Both the position numbers and the translations under genes were made by a program. Below the pieces are notes generated by a model. It was not told the DNA's origin. It did no database searches and saw only the letters and a list, made by a program, of their open reading frames with translations. DNA of 64,000 bases from contig SVMH01000002.1 of the NCBI GenBank assembly GCA_015067525.1, positions 25,080 to 89,079 of the forward strand, in the 5' to 3' direction. This DNA is from Oscillospiraceae bacterium (GTDB taxonomy: Bacteria; Bacillota; Clostridia; Oscillospirales; Oscillospiraceae). Positions 1-8,900 of this stretch are shown here, piece by piece. The stretch's first letter is position 1. Every line of letters starts with the position of its first letter.

Positions 1-546
1 GAGGTGGCAGATCGCTGCATGAAGGAGATCTTCGTGCCCACCATCGAGGCCATGAAGGCCGAGGGCCGTCCCTTCAAGGGCTGCCTGTACTTTGGCCTGA
101 TGATCACCAAGGATGGCCCCAAGGTCATTGAGTATAACTGCCGCTTCGGCGATCCCGAGACCCAGGTGGTGCTGCCCCTCCTCAAGAGTGACCTGCTGAC
201 CATCATGCAGGCCGTGTCCGAGGGCAAGCTGGCCGAGACCGCCGTGGAATTCTCCGACGGCGCCGCCTGCTGCGTGGTCATGGCCTCCGGCGGCTATCCC
301 GGCTCCTACGAGAAGGGCCACGCCATCACCATTCCCGAGGATTTGAGCGCCGAGGTGTTTGTGGCCGGCGCCGCTCTGAAGGACGGCAAGCTGGTTACCA
401 GCGGCGGCCGCGTGCTGGGCGTCACCGCTACGGCGGACACGCTGGCAGACGCCGTTGCCAAAGCATACGAGAATGTGGAGAAGATCACCTTTGAAAAGGC
501 GTTTTATCGCCGCGACATCGGCCGCCGTGCCCTGGAGGTAAAATGA
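1..546 (+). CDS. purD: Phosphoribosylamine-glycine ligase (GARS), 3' part
   Basis: This is the C-terminal part of the ATP-grasp enzyme that joins phosphoribosylamine to glycine in de novo purine synthesis. The reading frame is open from base 1 and the true start lies upstream, so only about 181 codons are visible. Visible family hallmarks are the ATP-grasp segment with EYNCRFGDPETQ, which carries the metal-binding Glu/Asn of the ligase, followed by the C-terminal GARS domain (SGGYPGSYEKG, then GRVLGVTA) and the closing ALEVK. The stop overlaps the purL start as ATGA, so the two genes are probably translationally coupled. The GTG at base 4 listed in the ORF track is an internal valine, not a start. 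Confidence 0.95.
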   Translation, partial: EVADRCMKEIFVPTIEAMKAEGRPFKGCLYFGLMITKDGPKVIEYNCRFGDPETQVVLPLLKSDLLTIMQAVSEGKLAETAVEFSDGAACCVVMASGGYPGSYEKGHAITIPEDLSAEVFVAGAALKDGKLVTSGGRVLGVTATADTLADAVAKAYENVEKITFEKAFYRRDIGRRALEVK

Positions 547-3500
547 TTTACAGAGTTTATGTAGAAAAGAAAGCCGGCCTCGACAACGAGAGCCGTGCCC
601 TGCTGAGCGAGATCAAGGGCATTCTGGGTATCGAGAGCGTCACCGGCGTACGCGTGCTCAACCGCTACGATGTGGAGCACATTGACGAAGCCCTGTTCAA
701 TGCCTGCGTCACCACCGTGTTCTCCGAGCCCCAGACCGACGATGTGTATTTTGTCCAGCCCGCCCACGAAGGCGTGGTCTTTGCCGTGGAGTATCTGCCC
801 GGCCAGTTTGATCAGCGCGCCGACTCCGCCGCCCAGTGCGTGCAGATGATCGCTCAGTGCGACCGTCCCACCGTCCGCAGCGCCCGTGTCTATCTCATCG
901 AAGGTGACGTCAGCGCCGAGGATGTGGCCGCCATTAAGCACCATGTCATCAACCCCGTGGAGTCCCGCGAGGCCGCCTTGGCGCTGCCCGAGACGCTGGA
1001 TATGGAGTACACCGTGCCCGAGGCTGTGGCCAGCATCGAAGGCTTTACCGAACTGGACGACGCCGGCCTGCAGGCTATGATCGCCGACATGGGCCTTGCC
1101 ATGGACCTGGCCGACATCCGTATGGTGCGTGACTATTTCCGCAGTGAGGGCCGCCAGCCCACCATCACCGAGATCCGCGTGCTGGATACTTACTGGTCCG
1201 ACCACTGCCGTCACACCACCTTTAACACCATCATCGACTCCGTCTCCTTCGAGAGCGAGGAGATCCAGAAGACCTGGGATGCCTATATCGGCACCCGCAA
1301 GGATCTGGGCCGCACCAAGCCCATCTGCCTGATGGATCTGGGTACCATCGCTGCCAAGGCGCTGAAGAAGTCCGGTCAGCTGACCAAGCTGGACGAGAGC
1401 GAGGAGATCAACGCCTGCACCGTGAAGATGAAGGTGACTGTGGATGGGGAAGAGCAGGATTGGCTGCTCCTCTTTAAGAACGAGACCCACAACCACCCCA
1501 CCGAGATCGAACCCTTCGGCGGTGCTGCCACCTGCATTGGTGGCGCCATCCGCGACCCGCTGTCCGGCCGCAGCTATGTCTATGCTGCTATGCGTGTCAC
1601 CGGTGCTGCCGATCCCACCGTGCCCGTTTCCGAAACCATCTCCGGCAAGCTGCCTCAGCGTACCATCGTGACCAAGGCTGCCGCCGGTTATTCCTCCTAC
1701 GGTAACCAGATCGGTCTGGCTACCGGCTTGGTGGATGAAATCTATCACCCCGGCTATGCTGCCAAGCGTATGGAAGTGGGTGCTGTGATCGCTGCTGCTC
1801 CCGCTGCCAATGTCCGCCGCGAAGTGCCTGCTGACGGCGATGTGGTCATCCTGCTGGGCGGCCGCACCGGTCGTGACGGCTGCGGCGGTGCCACCGGTTC
1901 CTCCAAGGCCCACACCGAGGAGAGCCTGACCACCTGCGGCGCTGAGGTGCAGAAGGGTAACGCCCCCGAGGAGCGCAAACTCCAGCGTCTGTTCCGCAAC
2001 GCCGAAGCCAGCCGCATGATCAAGCGCTGCAACGACTTCGGCGCCGGTGGCGTATCCGTTGCCGTTGGCGAACTGGCAGACGGCCTGAACATCAACCTCA
2101 ACGCCGTGCCCCGTAAGTATGAGGGCCTGGACGGCACCGAGCTTGCCATCTCCGAGTCTCAGGAGCGTATGGCAGTCGTCGTCGCCGCCGAGGATGCCGA
2201 GCGTTTCGCCGCTCTGGCCGATGAGGAGAACCTGGAGTCCACCCTGATCGCCAAGGTCACCGCCGAGCCTCGCCTGGTGATGCACTGGAACGGCCAGACC
2301 ATCGTGGACCTGTCCCGCGCCTTCCTGGATACCAACGGTGCAGAGAAGCATGTGGACATCGAAGTTGCCGCTCCTGCTGTCTATGAAGCTGTGAAGCCTG
2401 AAAGCTTTACTACTGGCATGGAGACTGTGTCTGCCGATCTCAATAGTTGCGTCAAGCGCGGCCTCGTGGAGCGCTTTGACTCCACCATCGGTACCGGCAC
2501 CGTGATGATGCCCTTCGGAGGCAAGCATCAGCTGACGCCCTCTCAGTGCATGGTCCACCGTGTCAGCGTGGAGAAGGGTCATACTGATGACTGCTCCTAC
2601 ATGGCATGGGGTTATGATCCCTACATCAGCGAGAAGAGCCCCTATCACGGCGCTTATCTGGCCGTGGTGGAATCCGTCAGCAAGATGGTGGCTGCCGGCG
2701 CCAAGTTCGAGGATGTGTACCTGAGCTTCCAGGAATACTTCGAGCGTCTGCGCACCGAACCCAAGCGCTGGGGCAAGCCTCTGGCCGCTCTGCTGGGTGC
2801 CTACAAGGCCCAGATGGAACTGGGCATCGCTGCCATCGGCGGTAAGGACTCCATGTCCGGCTCCTTCGAGAAGCTGGATGTGCCCCCCACGCTGATCTCC
2901 TTCGCTGTCACCACCGGCAATGTCAACGAGGTGGTGTCCGGCGAGTTCAAGGCTGCCGGCCGCCGTGTGGCATGGCTGCGCCCCCAGCTGGGCGAGGATG
3001 GCCTGCCCACCGCCGAGAGCCTGAAGGACTGCTTCGCCAAGGTCTACGGCTGCGCCAGGACCGCCGTTTATACCCCCACCCGTACCGGCGTGGCCGATGC
3101 CGTGGCCAAGATGTGTTTGGGTAACGGTCTGGGCTTCCGCTATGCCGACGGCATCGCACTGGAAGAGATCTTCGCCCCCGCCTTCGGCTCCTTCATCATC
3201 GAGACCGAGGATGACATCGGCGTGACGCTGGGTTACACCACCGACGACGGCGCTTTGACCTTCGGCGGTGAGCAGGTGGAAATGTCCAAGTTGCTGGCCA
3301 TCTCCGAAGGCAAGCTGGAGGATGTGTATCCCACCCGTGCCGGCAAGCCCTATGAGGTCAGCAATGTGACCTACACCGATGGCTGCACCGTGGCTCCTGC
3401 CATCAAGGCTGCCAAACCCCGTGTGCTGATCCCTGTGTTCCCCGGCACCAACTGCGAGTATGACACCGCCCGCGCCTTCCGTGAGGCCGGTGCCGAGCCC

Positions 3501-4211
3501 GAGATCTTTGTGGTGCGCAACCTGACCGCTTCCGCCGTGTCCGAGAGCGTGGAAGCTTTCGCCAAGAAGCTGCAGCAGGCCAACATCGTATTCCTGCCCG
3601 GTGGCTTCTCCGGCGGCGACGAGCCCGACGGCAGCGGCAAGTTCATCACTGCGTTCTTCCGCAACGGCGCTGTGGCTGACGGTGTGCGCGAGCTGCTGAA
3701 CACCCGCGACGGCCTCATGGGCGGTATCTGCAACGGCTTCCAGGCCCTCATCAAGCTGGGCCTTGTGCCCTACGGTGATATCCGCGATATGGATGATGCC
3801 TGCCCGACCCTGACCTTCAATACCATCGCCCGCCACCAGTCCCGTATCGTCCGCGTCCGCGTGGCTTCCAATCTGTCTCCCTGGCTGCAGGAAGCTCAGG
3901 TGGGCGGCGTGTATAATGTGCCCATCTCCCACGGTGAGGGCCGCTTCCTCGCCAGCGATGAGCTGGTGGCAAAGCTGGCTGCCAACGGCCAGATCGCCAC
4001 GCAGTACGCCGATCTGGACGGCAATGCTACTGACAACATCCTCTTCAACCCCAACGGCTCCGTGCTGGCGGTGGAGGGTATCACCTCTCCCGACGGCCGT
4101 GTCTTCGGTAAGATGGGCCATGCCGAGCGCTTTGTGAAGGGCCTGTATCAGAACGTGCCCGGTGACTATGACATCGGCATGTTCCGCAGCGCTGTGAAGT
4201 ATTTCAAGTAA
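543..4211 (+). CDS. purL: Phosphoribosylformylglycinamidine synthase, single-chain
   Basis: The protein of 1222 residues converts FGAR and glutamine to FGAM in purine synthesis. It carries both the synthetase and the glutaminase in one chain, the long form found in many Clostridia instead of separate PurS/PurL/PurQ. The N-terminal 180 residues are PurS-like. The synthetase core includes FKNETHNHPTEIEPFGGAATC near residues 312-332 and FGAGGVSVAVGELADG near 500. The C-terminal class I glutaminase has FPGTNCEYDTARAF near 968 and the nucleophile region GGICNGFQAL near 1060. It overlaps purD by 4 nt. Only about 25 nt separate its stop from the fhs remnant, so that copy once lay at the end of this pur transcript. 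Confidence 0.97.
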   Translation: MIYRVYVEKKAGLDNESRALLSEIKGILGIESVTGVRVLNRYDVEHIDEALFNACVTTVFSEPQTDDVYFVQPAHEGVVFAVEYLPGQFDQRADSAAQCVQMIAQCDRPTVRSARVYLIEGDVSAEDVAAIKHHVINPVESREAALALPETLDMEYTVPEAVASIEGFTELDDAGLQAMIADMGLAMDLADIRMVRDYFRSEGRQPTITEIRVLDTYWSDHCRHTTFNTIIDSVSFESEEIQKTWDAYIGTRKDLGRTKPICLMDLGTIAAKALKKSGQLTKLDESEEINACTVKMKVTVDGEEQDWLLLFKNETHNHPTEIEPFGGAATCIGGAIRDPLSGRSYVYAAMRVTGAADPTVPVSETISGKLPQRTIVTKAAAGYSSYGNQIGLATGLVDEIYHPGYAAKRMEVGAVIAAAPAANVRREVPADGDVVILLGGRTGRDGCGGATGSSKAHTEESLTTCGAEVQKGNAPEERKLQRLFRNAEASRMIKRCNDFGAGGVSVAVGELADGLNINLNAVPRKYEGLDGTELAISESQERMAVVVAAEDAERFAALADEENLESTLIAKVTAEPRLVMHWNGQTIVDLSRAFLDTNGAEKHVDIEVAAPAVYEAVKPESFTTGMETVSADLNSCVKRGLVERFDSTIGTGTVMMPFGGKHQLTPSQCMVHRVSVEKGHTDDCSYMAWGYDPYISEKSPYHGAYLAVVESVSKMVAAGAKFEDVYLSFQEYFERLRTEPKRWGKPLAALLGAYKAQMELGIAAIGGKDSMSGSFEKLDVPPTLISFAVTTGNVNEVVSGEFKAAGRRVAWLRPQLGEDGLPTAESLKDCFAKVYGCARTAVYTPTRTGVADAVAKMCLGNGLGFRYADGIALEEIFAPAFGSFIIETEDDIGVTLGYTTDDGALTFGGEQVEMSKLLAISEGKLEDVYPTRAGKPYEVSNVTYTDGCTVAPAIKAAKPRVLIPVFPGTNCEYDTARAFREAGAEPEIFVVRNLTASAVSESVEAFAKKLQQANIVFLPGGFSGGDEPDGSGKFITAFFRNGAVADGVRELLNTRDGLMGGICNGFQALIKLGLVPYGDIRDMDDACPTLTFNTIARHQSRIVRVRVASNLSPWLQEAQVGGVYNVPISHGEGRFLASDELVAKLAANGQIATQYADLDGNATDNILFNPNGSVLAVEGITSPDGRVFGKMGHAERFVKGLYQNVPGDYDIGMFRSAVKYFK

Positions 4212-4236
4212 AATTTCGAAAGGGAGGACTACGATT

Positions 4237-4347
4237 ATGTACAAGAGCGATATCGAGATCGCCCAAGCTTGTACGATGTAGCCCATCACCGAAATTGCCA
4301 AAGTGGCCGATGTGGACGAAACCGGCAAGATCAACGGTTTGTTCTAA
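4237..4347 (+). pseudogene. Collapsed fhs remnant (both ends, middle deleted)
   Basis: These 36 codons read as the first ~26 codons of formate-tetrahydrofolate ligase joined in frame to its last ~11 codons. The start [10 protein letters not shown] then PITEIAKVA matches the N-terminus of the intact gene at 4710, and the end [11 protein letters not shown] matches its C-terminus. About 520 codons are missing. A CAG codon of the intact gene is TAG here (4279-4281). A purine-rich RBS like that of the intact gene is retained upstream. The apparent junction has GTGGA in both parental positions (GGTGTGGAAGAG near the 5' end, GACGTGGACGAG near the 3' end), which fits a short-homology deletion. A terminator follows directly. 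It is almost certainly a dead second fhs copy at the end of the pur operon; a leader-peptide role is possible but unsupported. Confidence 0.88.
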
Positions 4348-4357
4348 ATCCTATGGA

Positions 4358-4393
4358 CGAGGTCTGTGCCTAAAAGCACAGACCTCGTTTTTT
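4358..4393 (+). terminator. Intrinsic terminator of pur operon/fhs remnant
   Basis: A perfect 12-bp stem, CGAGGTCTGTGC with GCACAGACCTCG, has a 6-nt loop and is followed by six T residues. It lies 10 nt behind the fhs remnant and ends the purD-purL transcript. Confidence 0.93.
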
Positions 4394-4522
4394 GCATACC
4401 CAAAAATTACAGGCCAGACAAGTAATTCAAAAAAACCTTACGCCTATAGAGACACTCTAACGGAGATCGATTCTTTATATCTTTCTTCTGTGCAATTTGC
4501 ATAATCACTTTCCAAATCTACC
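4394..4522. other. Intergenic spacer, no gene seen
   Basis: This AT-richer spacer lies between the pur terminator and the fhs promoter. It is part of a 363-base gap between the fhs remnant and intact fhs, whose remainder holds a terminator, a promoter and a ZTP riboswitch. I see no credible gene or RNA in this part; the ORFs listed across it lack ribosome binding sites and family signal. Confidence 0.6.
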
Positions 4523-4551
4523 TTGACAATCTCTCACAATTTTGATATAAA
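4523..4551 (+). promoter_or_regulatory. Sigma-A promoter of fhs
   Basis: TTGACA and TATAAA are separated by exactly 17 nt. The expected start near 4558 coincides with the 5' end of the ZTP aptamer. Confidence 0.85.
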
Positions 4552-4557
4552 TAAGTT

Positions 4558-4662
4558 GACTGTATGACTGACGGAAGTGGAGTGACCACACGGAGTACAG
4601 TTGCGGAATACCGCTATTGCCGACCGTCTGGGCGTACTACACATTGTAGTGCGTCCTTTTTT
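4558..4662 (+). ncRNA. ZTP (pfl) riboswitch with overlapping terminator
   Basis: The leader fits the pfl/ZTP aptamer. A P1 helix (ACTGT 4559-4563 with ACAGT 4597-4601) encloses TGACTGACGGA, a GTGG/CCAC hairpin and ACGGAG. After a small GCGG/CCGC spacer hairpin comes the near-invariant 3' element CCGTCTGGGC (4624-4633). The GGGC of that element also starts a 12-bp terminator stem (4630-4641 with 4645-4656, with G-U pairs) followed by six T. Ligand-stabilised aptamer would therefore block terminator formation. ZTP/AICAR signals 10-formyl-THF shortage, and fhs makes 10-formyl-THF, so a genetic ON switch is expected. The class assignment rests on motif recognition, not a covariance search. Confidence 0.87.
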
Positions 4663-4709
4663 GTTTTCACAGGAAGGACGCCACAAAAGAAAAAACGGAG
4701 GAATACATT

Positions 4710-6383
4710 ATGGAATTCAAGACCGACATCGAAATCGCCCAGGCTTGTACAATGCAGCCCATCACCGAAATTGCTAAAGTGGCCGGTGTGGAAGAGAAAT
4801 ATCTGGAGTTGTACGGTAAGTATAAGGCCAAGGTGGACTATAACCTGCTGCGCGAAACGGACCGTAAGGACGGCAAGCTGATCCTGGTCACCGCCATCAA
4901 CCCCACCCCTGCCGGTGAGGGTAAGACCACCACCACCGTGGGCCTGGCCGATGGTCTGCGCCGTCTGGGCAAGAATACGCTGGTGGCTCTCCGTGAGCCT
5001 TCCCTGGGCCCCGTGTTCGGCGTCAAGGGCGGTGCTGCCGGCGGCGGCTATGCACAGGTGGTGCCCATGGAGGACATCAACCTCCACTTCACCGGTGACT
5101 TCCACGCCATCGGTGCTGCCAACAACCTGCTGGCCGCCATGCTGGATAACCACATTCAGCAGGGCAACAGCCTGGGTATCGACGTTAAGCGCATCGTCTG
5201 GAAGCGCTGCGTGGATATGAACGATCGCCAGCTGCGTAACGTCATCGACGGTCTGGGCGGCCGCATGCAGGGTGTGCCCCGTGAGGATGGCTTCGACATC
5301 ACCGTGGCCAGCGAGATCATGGCAGTTCTGTGCCTGAGCGCCGATATCCCCGACCTGAAGGCCCGCCTGGGCCGCATGGTGGTGGCTTACACCTTCGACG
5401 GTAAGCCTGTCACCGCCCATGACCTGAAGGCCGAGGGCGCTATGGCGGCCCTGCTGAAGGACGCCCTGAAGCCCAATCTGGTGCAGACCCTGGAAGGCAC
5501 GCCTTCCTTCATCCACGGCGGCCCCTTCGCCAATATCGCCCATGGCTGCAACAGCGTCATGGCCACCAAGATCGCTCTGAAGCTCTCTGATTACTGCGTC
5601 ACCGAGGCCGGCTTTGGTGCCGACCTGGGCGCAGAGAAGTTCCTGGACATCAAGTGCCGTCTGGCCGGCCTGACTCCTGCCGCTGTTGTGGTGGTGGCCA
5701 CCGTCCGCGCTCTGAAGAACCATGGCGGCGTACCCAAGGCTGAGCTGAACAACGAGAATCTGGAAGCGCTGGAGAAGGGCCTGCCCAACCTGCTGCAGCA
5801 TGTGGAGAACATCACGCAGGTCTACGGTCTGCCCTGCGTGGTGGCTATCAATGCTTTCCCCACTGATACCGCCGCCGAGCTGAAGCTGGTGGAGGATAAG
5901 TGCCGCGCTCTGGGCGTCAACGTCGCTTTGAGTGAGGTTTGGGCCAAGGGCGGCGAGGGCGGTATGGCTCTGGCCGAGGAAGTGGTTCGCCTGTGCGAAC
6001 AGCCCTCCAACTTCACCTTCGCCTATGATGTGGAGGACAGCATTGAGGATAAGCTCAACGCCATCGCCAAGAAGATCTACCACGCCGACGGTGTGGCGCT
6101 GACTCCCGGTGCCCGCAAGCAGATGAAGGAGCTGGAGGCCAATGGTTTCGGCAACCTGCCCATCTGCATGGCCAAGACCCAGTATTCTTTCTCTGATGAT
6201 CCCGCTCTGCTGGGTGCACCCCGCGGATTTACCGTCACCGTGCGCAACCTGAAGGTCAGCGCCGGCGCCGGCTTCCTGGTGGCCCTGACCGGCGATATTA
6301 TGACTATGCCGGGTCTGCCCAAGGTCCCCGCTGCCGAGAAGATCGACGTGGACGAGACCGGCAAGATCACCGGCCTGTTCTAA
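4710..6383 (+). CDS. fhs: Formate-tetrahydrofolate ligase
   Basis: The 557-residue protein is the usual family length. It makes 10-formyl-THF from formate, THF and ATP, feeding purine synthesis, fMet-tRNA formylation and one-carbon metabolism. It has the P-loop-like [14 protein letters not shown] near residue 68 and the family segments [22 protein letters not shown] near 97-118 and HFTGDFHAI near 128. A consensus-like GGAGG precedes ATG 4710. The gene stands alone between its ZTP riboswitch and a terminator, and it is the intact paralogue of the remnant at 4237. The demand side is nearby: purL upstream and fmt at 35.6 kb. Confidence 0.98.
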   Translation: MEFKTDIEIAQACTMQPITEIAKVAGVEEKYLELYGKYKAKVDYNLLRETDRKDGKLILVTAINPTPAGEGKTTTTVGLADGLRRLGKNTLVALREPSLGPVFGVKGGAAGGGYAQVVPMEDINLHFTGDFHAIGAANNLLAAMLDNHIQQGNSLGIDVKRIVWKRCVDMNDRQLRNVIDGLGGRMQGVPREDGFDITVASEIMAVLCLSADIPDLKARLGRMVVAYTFDGKPVTAHDLKAEGAMAALLKDALKPNLVQTLEGTPSFIHGGPFANIAHGCNSVMATKIALKLSDYCVTEAGFGADLGAEKFLDIKCRLAGLTPAAVVVVATVRALKNHGGVPKAELNNENLEALEKGLPNLLQHVENITQVYGLPCVVAINAFPTDTAAELKLVEDKCRALGVNVALSEVWAKGGEGGMALAEEVVRLCEQPSNFTFAYDVEDSIEDKLNAIAKKIYHADGVALTPGARKQMKELEANGFGNLPICMAKTQYSFSDDPALLGAPRGFTVTVRNLKVSAGAGFLVALTGDIMTMPGLPKVPAAEKIDVDETGKITGLF

Positions 6384-6389
6384 AAATGT

Positions 6390-6424
6390 AAGAGACCTGC
6401 GAGGATTCGCAGGTCTCTTTTTTT
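6390..6424 (+). terminator. Terminator of fhs
   Basis: An AGAGACCTGCGA stem pairs with TTCGCAGGTCTCT, followed by a long T tract directly behind fhs. Confidence 0.93.
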
Positions 6425-6518
6425 GTGTCCGGGCGGGAAAAGATGGAAATTCTGTCTTGAGATGCGGCGGACAAAAGGGTATACTGAAGAAAACACAGGA
6501 AAGAAGGGGGGGGAGCGC

Positions 6519-7544
6519 ATGAAAGACCGCAGCATCATCGACAGGGAAGTGCCCCAGTATAAGGGCAATTTCCACCTGCACACCAACCGCTCGTGGGACG
6601 GCACCGTTTCGCCGCAGGAGGCACTGCAGGCCTACCGCGACCGGAGCTATGATTTCTGCGCCGTGACCGACCACGAGGTGTACTGGGACAGTGCGGAGTT
6701 GAGTGACGAACATTTCATTGCCCTGTCCGGTATGGAGAGTGCCTTCATCCCCGAGGACGAGCTGCCCCGCTGGCTGCTGGATCGGGATCGGTTCGGCTCA
6801 CTGCACATCAACCTCCTGTGGGATATGACGGCCGGCCCCAACGGCTTTTACCATGGCGAGGTGCGGATGCGCCCCCGCGATCTGGGTCTGGACAGCTGGA
6901 ACCGCTACATTGACTTCTGCCACCGGCAGAATCAGCTGGTCATTATCAACCATCCCGGCTGGTCGCGGATGGAGCCGGAGATCTTTCTGGGTATCCACGG
7001 CGCTTTCGCATTTGAGATTTGGAACAGCGGCTGCGTGCGCAACGGCGGCTGCAGCAGCGACGAGGCGCTGTGGGACTATTGCCTTACCCGCGGTAAGCGC
7101 ATCTGGGCCCTGACCGGCGACGATACCCACAAATATATTCCCGAAAATCACGCCTGCGGCGGCGGGTTTACCATGGTTTCCACAAAGGATTTCAGCCACG
7201 AGGGCCTGATCCGTGCCATCAAGCGGGGCGAATTCTACCCCTCCACCGGCCCGCGGATCCACGATATGCGCATCGTGGACAATACGCTCTATATGGATTT
7301 CGACCCTGCGGCCGGTGTTCGCATCGTGGCGCGGGATTTTCTGGGCAAGGCCTTTACGGCGCCTGACGGCCAGACTATCAGCCATATCGAGTGGCCCATC
7401 AAGGAAGGACTGAAGTATTTCCGCGTGGAGATCCGCGATCCCAAGGGCGGCATCGCCTGGTCCCAGCCGGTATTCCCCAACGATTGGGACGGCGATGAAC
7501 CCGCCCTGCGGGAAGATCCTCATACACCTATTCCGGAGACGTAA
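6519..7544 (+). CDS. PHP-domain metal-dependent hydrolase
   Basis: I place the start at ATG 6519 (341 residues), behind an unusually long G-rich RBS; the ORF track runs 32 codons further upstream without family signal. The N-terminus NFHLHTNRSWDG supplies the HxH pair (His19, His21) of the PHP superfamily. CAVTDHEVY and VIINHPGW are further metal-ligand segments, and LTGDDTH is the C-terminal metal motif. PHP proteins are phosphatases, nucleases or other phosphoesterases; the substrate cannot be read from sequence. It precedes larA and glycerate kinase with short gaps and no terminator, so the three may form an operon. Confidence 0.82.
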   Translation: MKDRSIIDREVPQYKGNFHLHTNRSWDGTVSPQEALQAYRDRSYDFCAVTDHEVYWDSAELSDEHFIALSGMESAFIPEDELPRWLLDRDRFGSLHINLLWDMTAGPNGFYHGEVRMRPRDLGLDSWNRYIDFCHRQNQLVIINHPGWSRMEPEIFLGIHGAFAFEIWNSGCVRNGGCSSDEALWDYCLTRGKRIWALTGDDTHKYIPENHACGGGFTMVSTKDFSHEGLIRAIKRGEFYPSTGPRIHDMRIVDNTLYMDFDPAAGVRIVARDFLGKAFTAPDGQTISHIEWPIKEGLKYFRVEIRDPKGGIAWSQPVFPNDWDGDEPALREDPHTPIPET

Positions 7545-7608
7545 AAGAGGGGATGAGCCCCTTGGAGCAGCGTCTGCATGATATGAGAAACCAGAAGGAG
7601 GAGCTCTC

Positions 7609-8886
7609 ATGATCCATCTGCAATTTCCTTACGGGAAAGAACATAAAGAACTTAGTCTGCCCCGCCGTCAGGTGAAGGCTGTGCTGACCTCCGAACTGGA
7701 GCGTTACCGGCCCGACTGCGACGCCGAGACGCTGGTGCGCCGCGCACTGGAAGCGCCCATCGGCTCGCTGCCGCTGCACGAGCTGAGCCGCGGCAAGCAG
7801 CGCGTCACCATCATTGCCAGTGACCATACCCGCCCTGTGCCCAGCAAGCTTTTGATGCCGCAGCTGCTGCGTGAGATCCGCACCGGTAACCCGGAGGCGG
7901 AGATCACCATCCTCATCGCCACCGGCTGCCACCGCGAGACCAGCCGCGAAGAGCTGATCGCCAAATTTGGCGAGGAGATCGTGGCGCAGGAGAAGATCGT
8001 GGTGCATGACTGCGACGATGTGGAGAACATGGTGCTCCTGGGCACGCTGCCCTCCGGCGGCGAGTGCTGGGTCAACCGTCTGGCCTGCGAGGCAGATCTT
8101 CTGGTGTCGGAAGGCTTTATCGAACCCCACTTCTTTGCCGGATATTCCGGCAGCCGCAAGGCGGTGCTGCCCGGTGTGGCGGGCCGCAGCACCGTGCTGG
8201 CCAACCACTGCGCCGAGTTTATCGACCATCCGGCCTCCCGCGCCGGCAGTCTGCAGGAAAATCCCATCCACCGCGATATGGTGTGGGCCGCCCGCAAAGC
8301 GGGTCTGGCCTTTATTCTCAACGTTGTGCTCAACGGCGAGAAGGAGAACATCCACGCCGTGGCAGGTGATATGGAAGCTGCGCACGAAGCGGGCTGCCGT
8401 TTTCTGGAGGGCCTGTGCGGCGTGGAAGCTGCCATGGCCGACATCGTCATCACCACCAACGGCGGCTACCCGCTGGATCAGAACATCTATCAGGCCGTCA
8501 AGGGTATGACGGCGGCGGAAGCCACCGTGAATCAGGGCGGCGTCATCATCATGATGGCCAAGTCCAATGACGGACACGGCGGCGAAGCCTTCTGCCGCGA
8601 ACTGATGGCCGGCGACGATATGGACGCCTTGATGGCCGATATCCTGCGCCGCGGAAGAGGGGAGACGCTGCCCGATCAATGGCAGGCCCAGATCATGATC
8701 CGCATTCTGCAGCGCGCCCGTGTGGTGTACATCTCCGACGCGGATGACGCGCTGGTCAGCAAGCTCCACATGACACCGGCCCACTCGCTGGAAGAGGCCA
8801 TGGTGCTGGCATCGCAGCTGCTGGGCAAGGAGGAACCTACGGTTACCGCCATTCCCGACGGCGTCGGCGTGATCGTTCATTCCTGA
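7609..8886 (+). CDS. LarA-family nickel-dependent 2-hydroxyacid racemase
   Basis: The 425-residue protein belongs to the lactate racemase LarA (DUF2088) family, which interconverts 2-hydroxyacid enantiomers with a nickel-pincer nucleotide bound to a lysine. Residues I recall as important in Lactiplantibacillus LarA fall at the same numbers here: Asp72 and Arg75 in DHTRP, His108 in TGCHRE, His174 in EPHFFAGYSG, Lys184 in GSRKAVLPG and His200 in LANH. It should therefore be cofactor-competent. The cofactor genes larB, larC and larE are not in this window. The adjacent glycerate kinase makes a hydroxyacid substrate other than lactate plausible (inference). An RBS (GGAGG) precedes ATG 7609. Confidence 0.88.
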   Translation: MIHLQFPYGKEHKELSLPRRQVKAVLTSELERYRPDCDAETLVRRALEAPIGSLPLHELSRGKQRVTIIASDHTRPVPSKLLMPQLLREIRTGNPEAEITILIATGCHRETSREELIAKFGEEIVAQEKIVVHDCDDVENMVLLGTLPSGGECWVNRLACEADLLVSEGFIEPHFFAGYSGSRKAVLPGVAGRSTVLANHCAEFIDHPASRAGSLQENPIHRDMVWAARKAGLAFILNVVLNGEKENIHAVAGDMEAAHEAGCRFLEGLCGVEAAMADIVITTNGGYPLDQNIYQAVKGMTAAEATVNQGGVIIMMAKSNDGHGGEAFCRELMAGDDMDALMADILRRGRGETLPDQWQAQIMIRILQRARVVYISDADDALVSKLHMTPAHSLEEAMVLASQLLGKEEPTVTAIPDGVGVIVHS

Positions 8887-8900
8887 GAGGAGCGCATGCC

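Noticed and set aside
4279-4281. TAG in the fhs remnant read as a recoded codon (for example pyrrolysine)
   Set aside because: The intact copy has CAG and the central ~520 codons are lost, so a nonsense mutation in a dead gene is the simple explanation.
504-4334. A 1276-codon ORF on the minus strand opposite purL
   Set aside because: It is the antisense shadow of GC-rich purL codons, Gly/His/Leu-rich with no RBS, promoter or family signal.
4295-4881. Two plus-strand ORFs between purL and fhs
   Set aside because: They span terminator, promoter and riboswitch elements and have no RBS or family signal.
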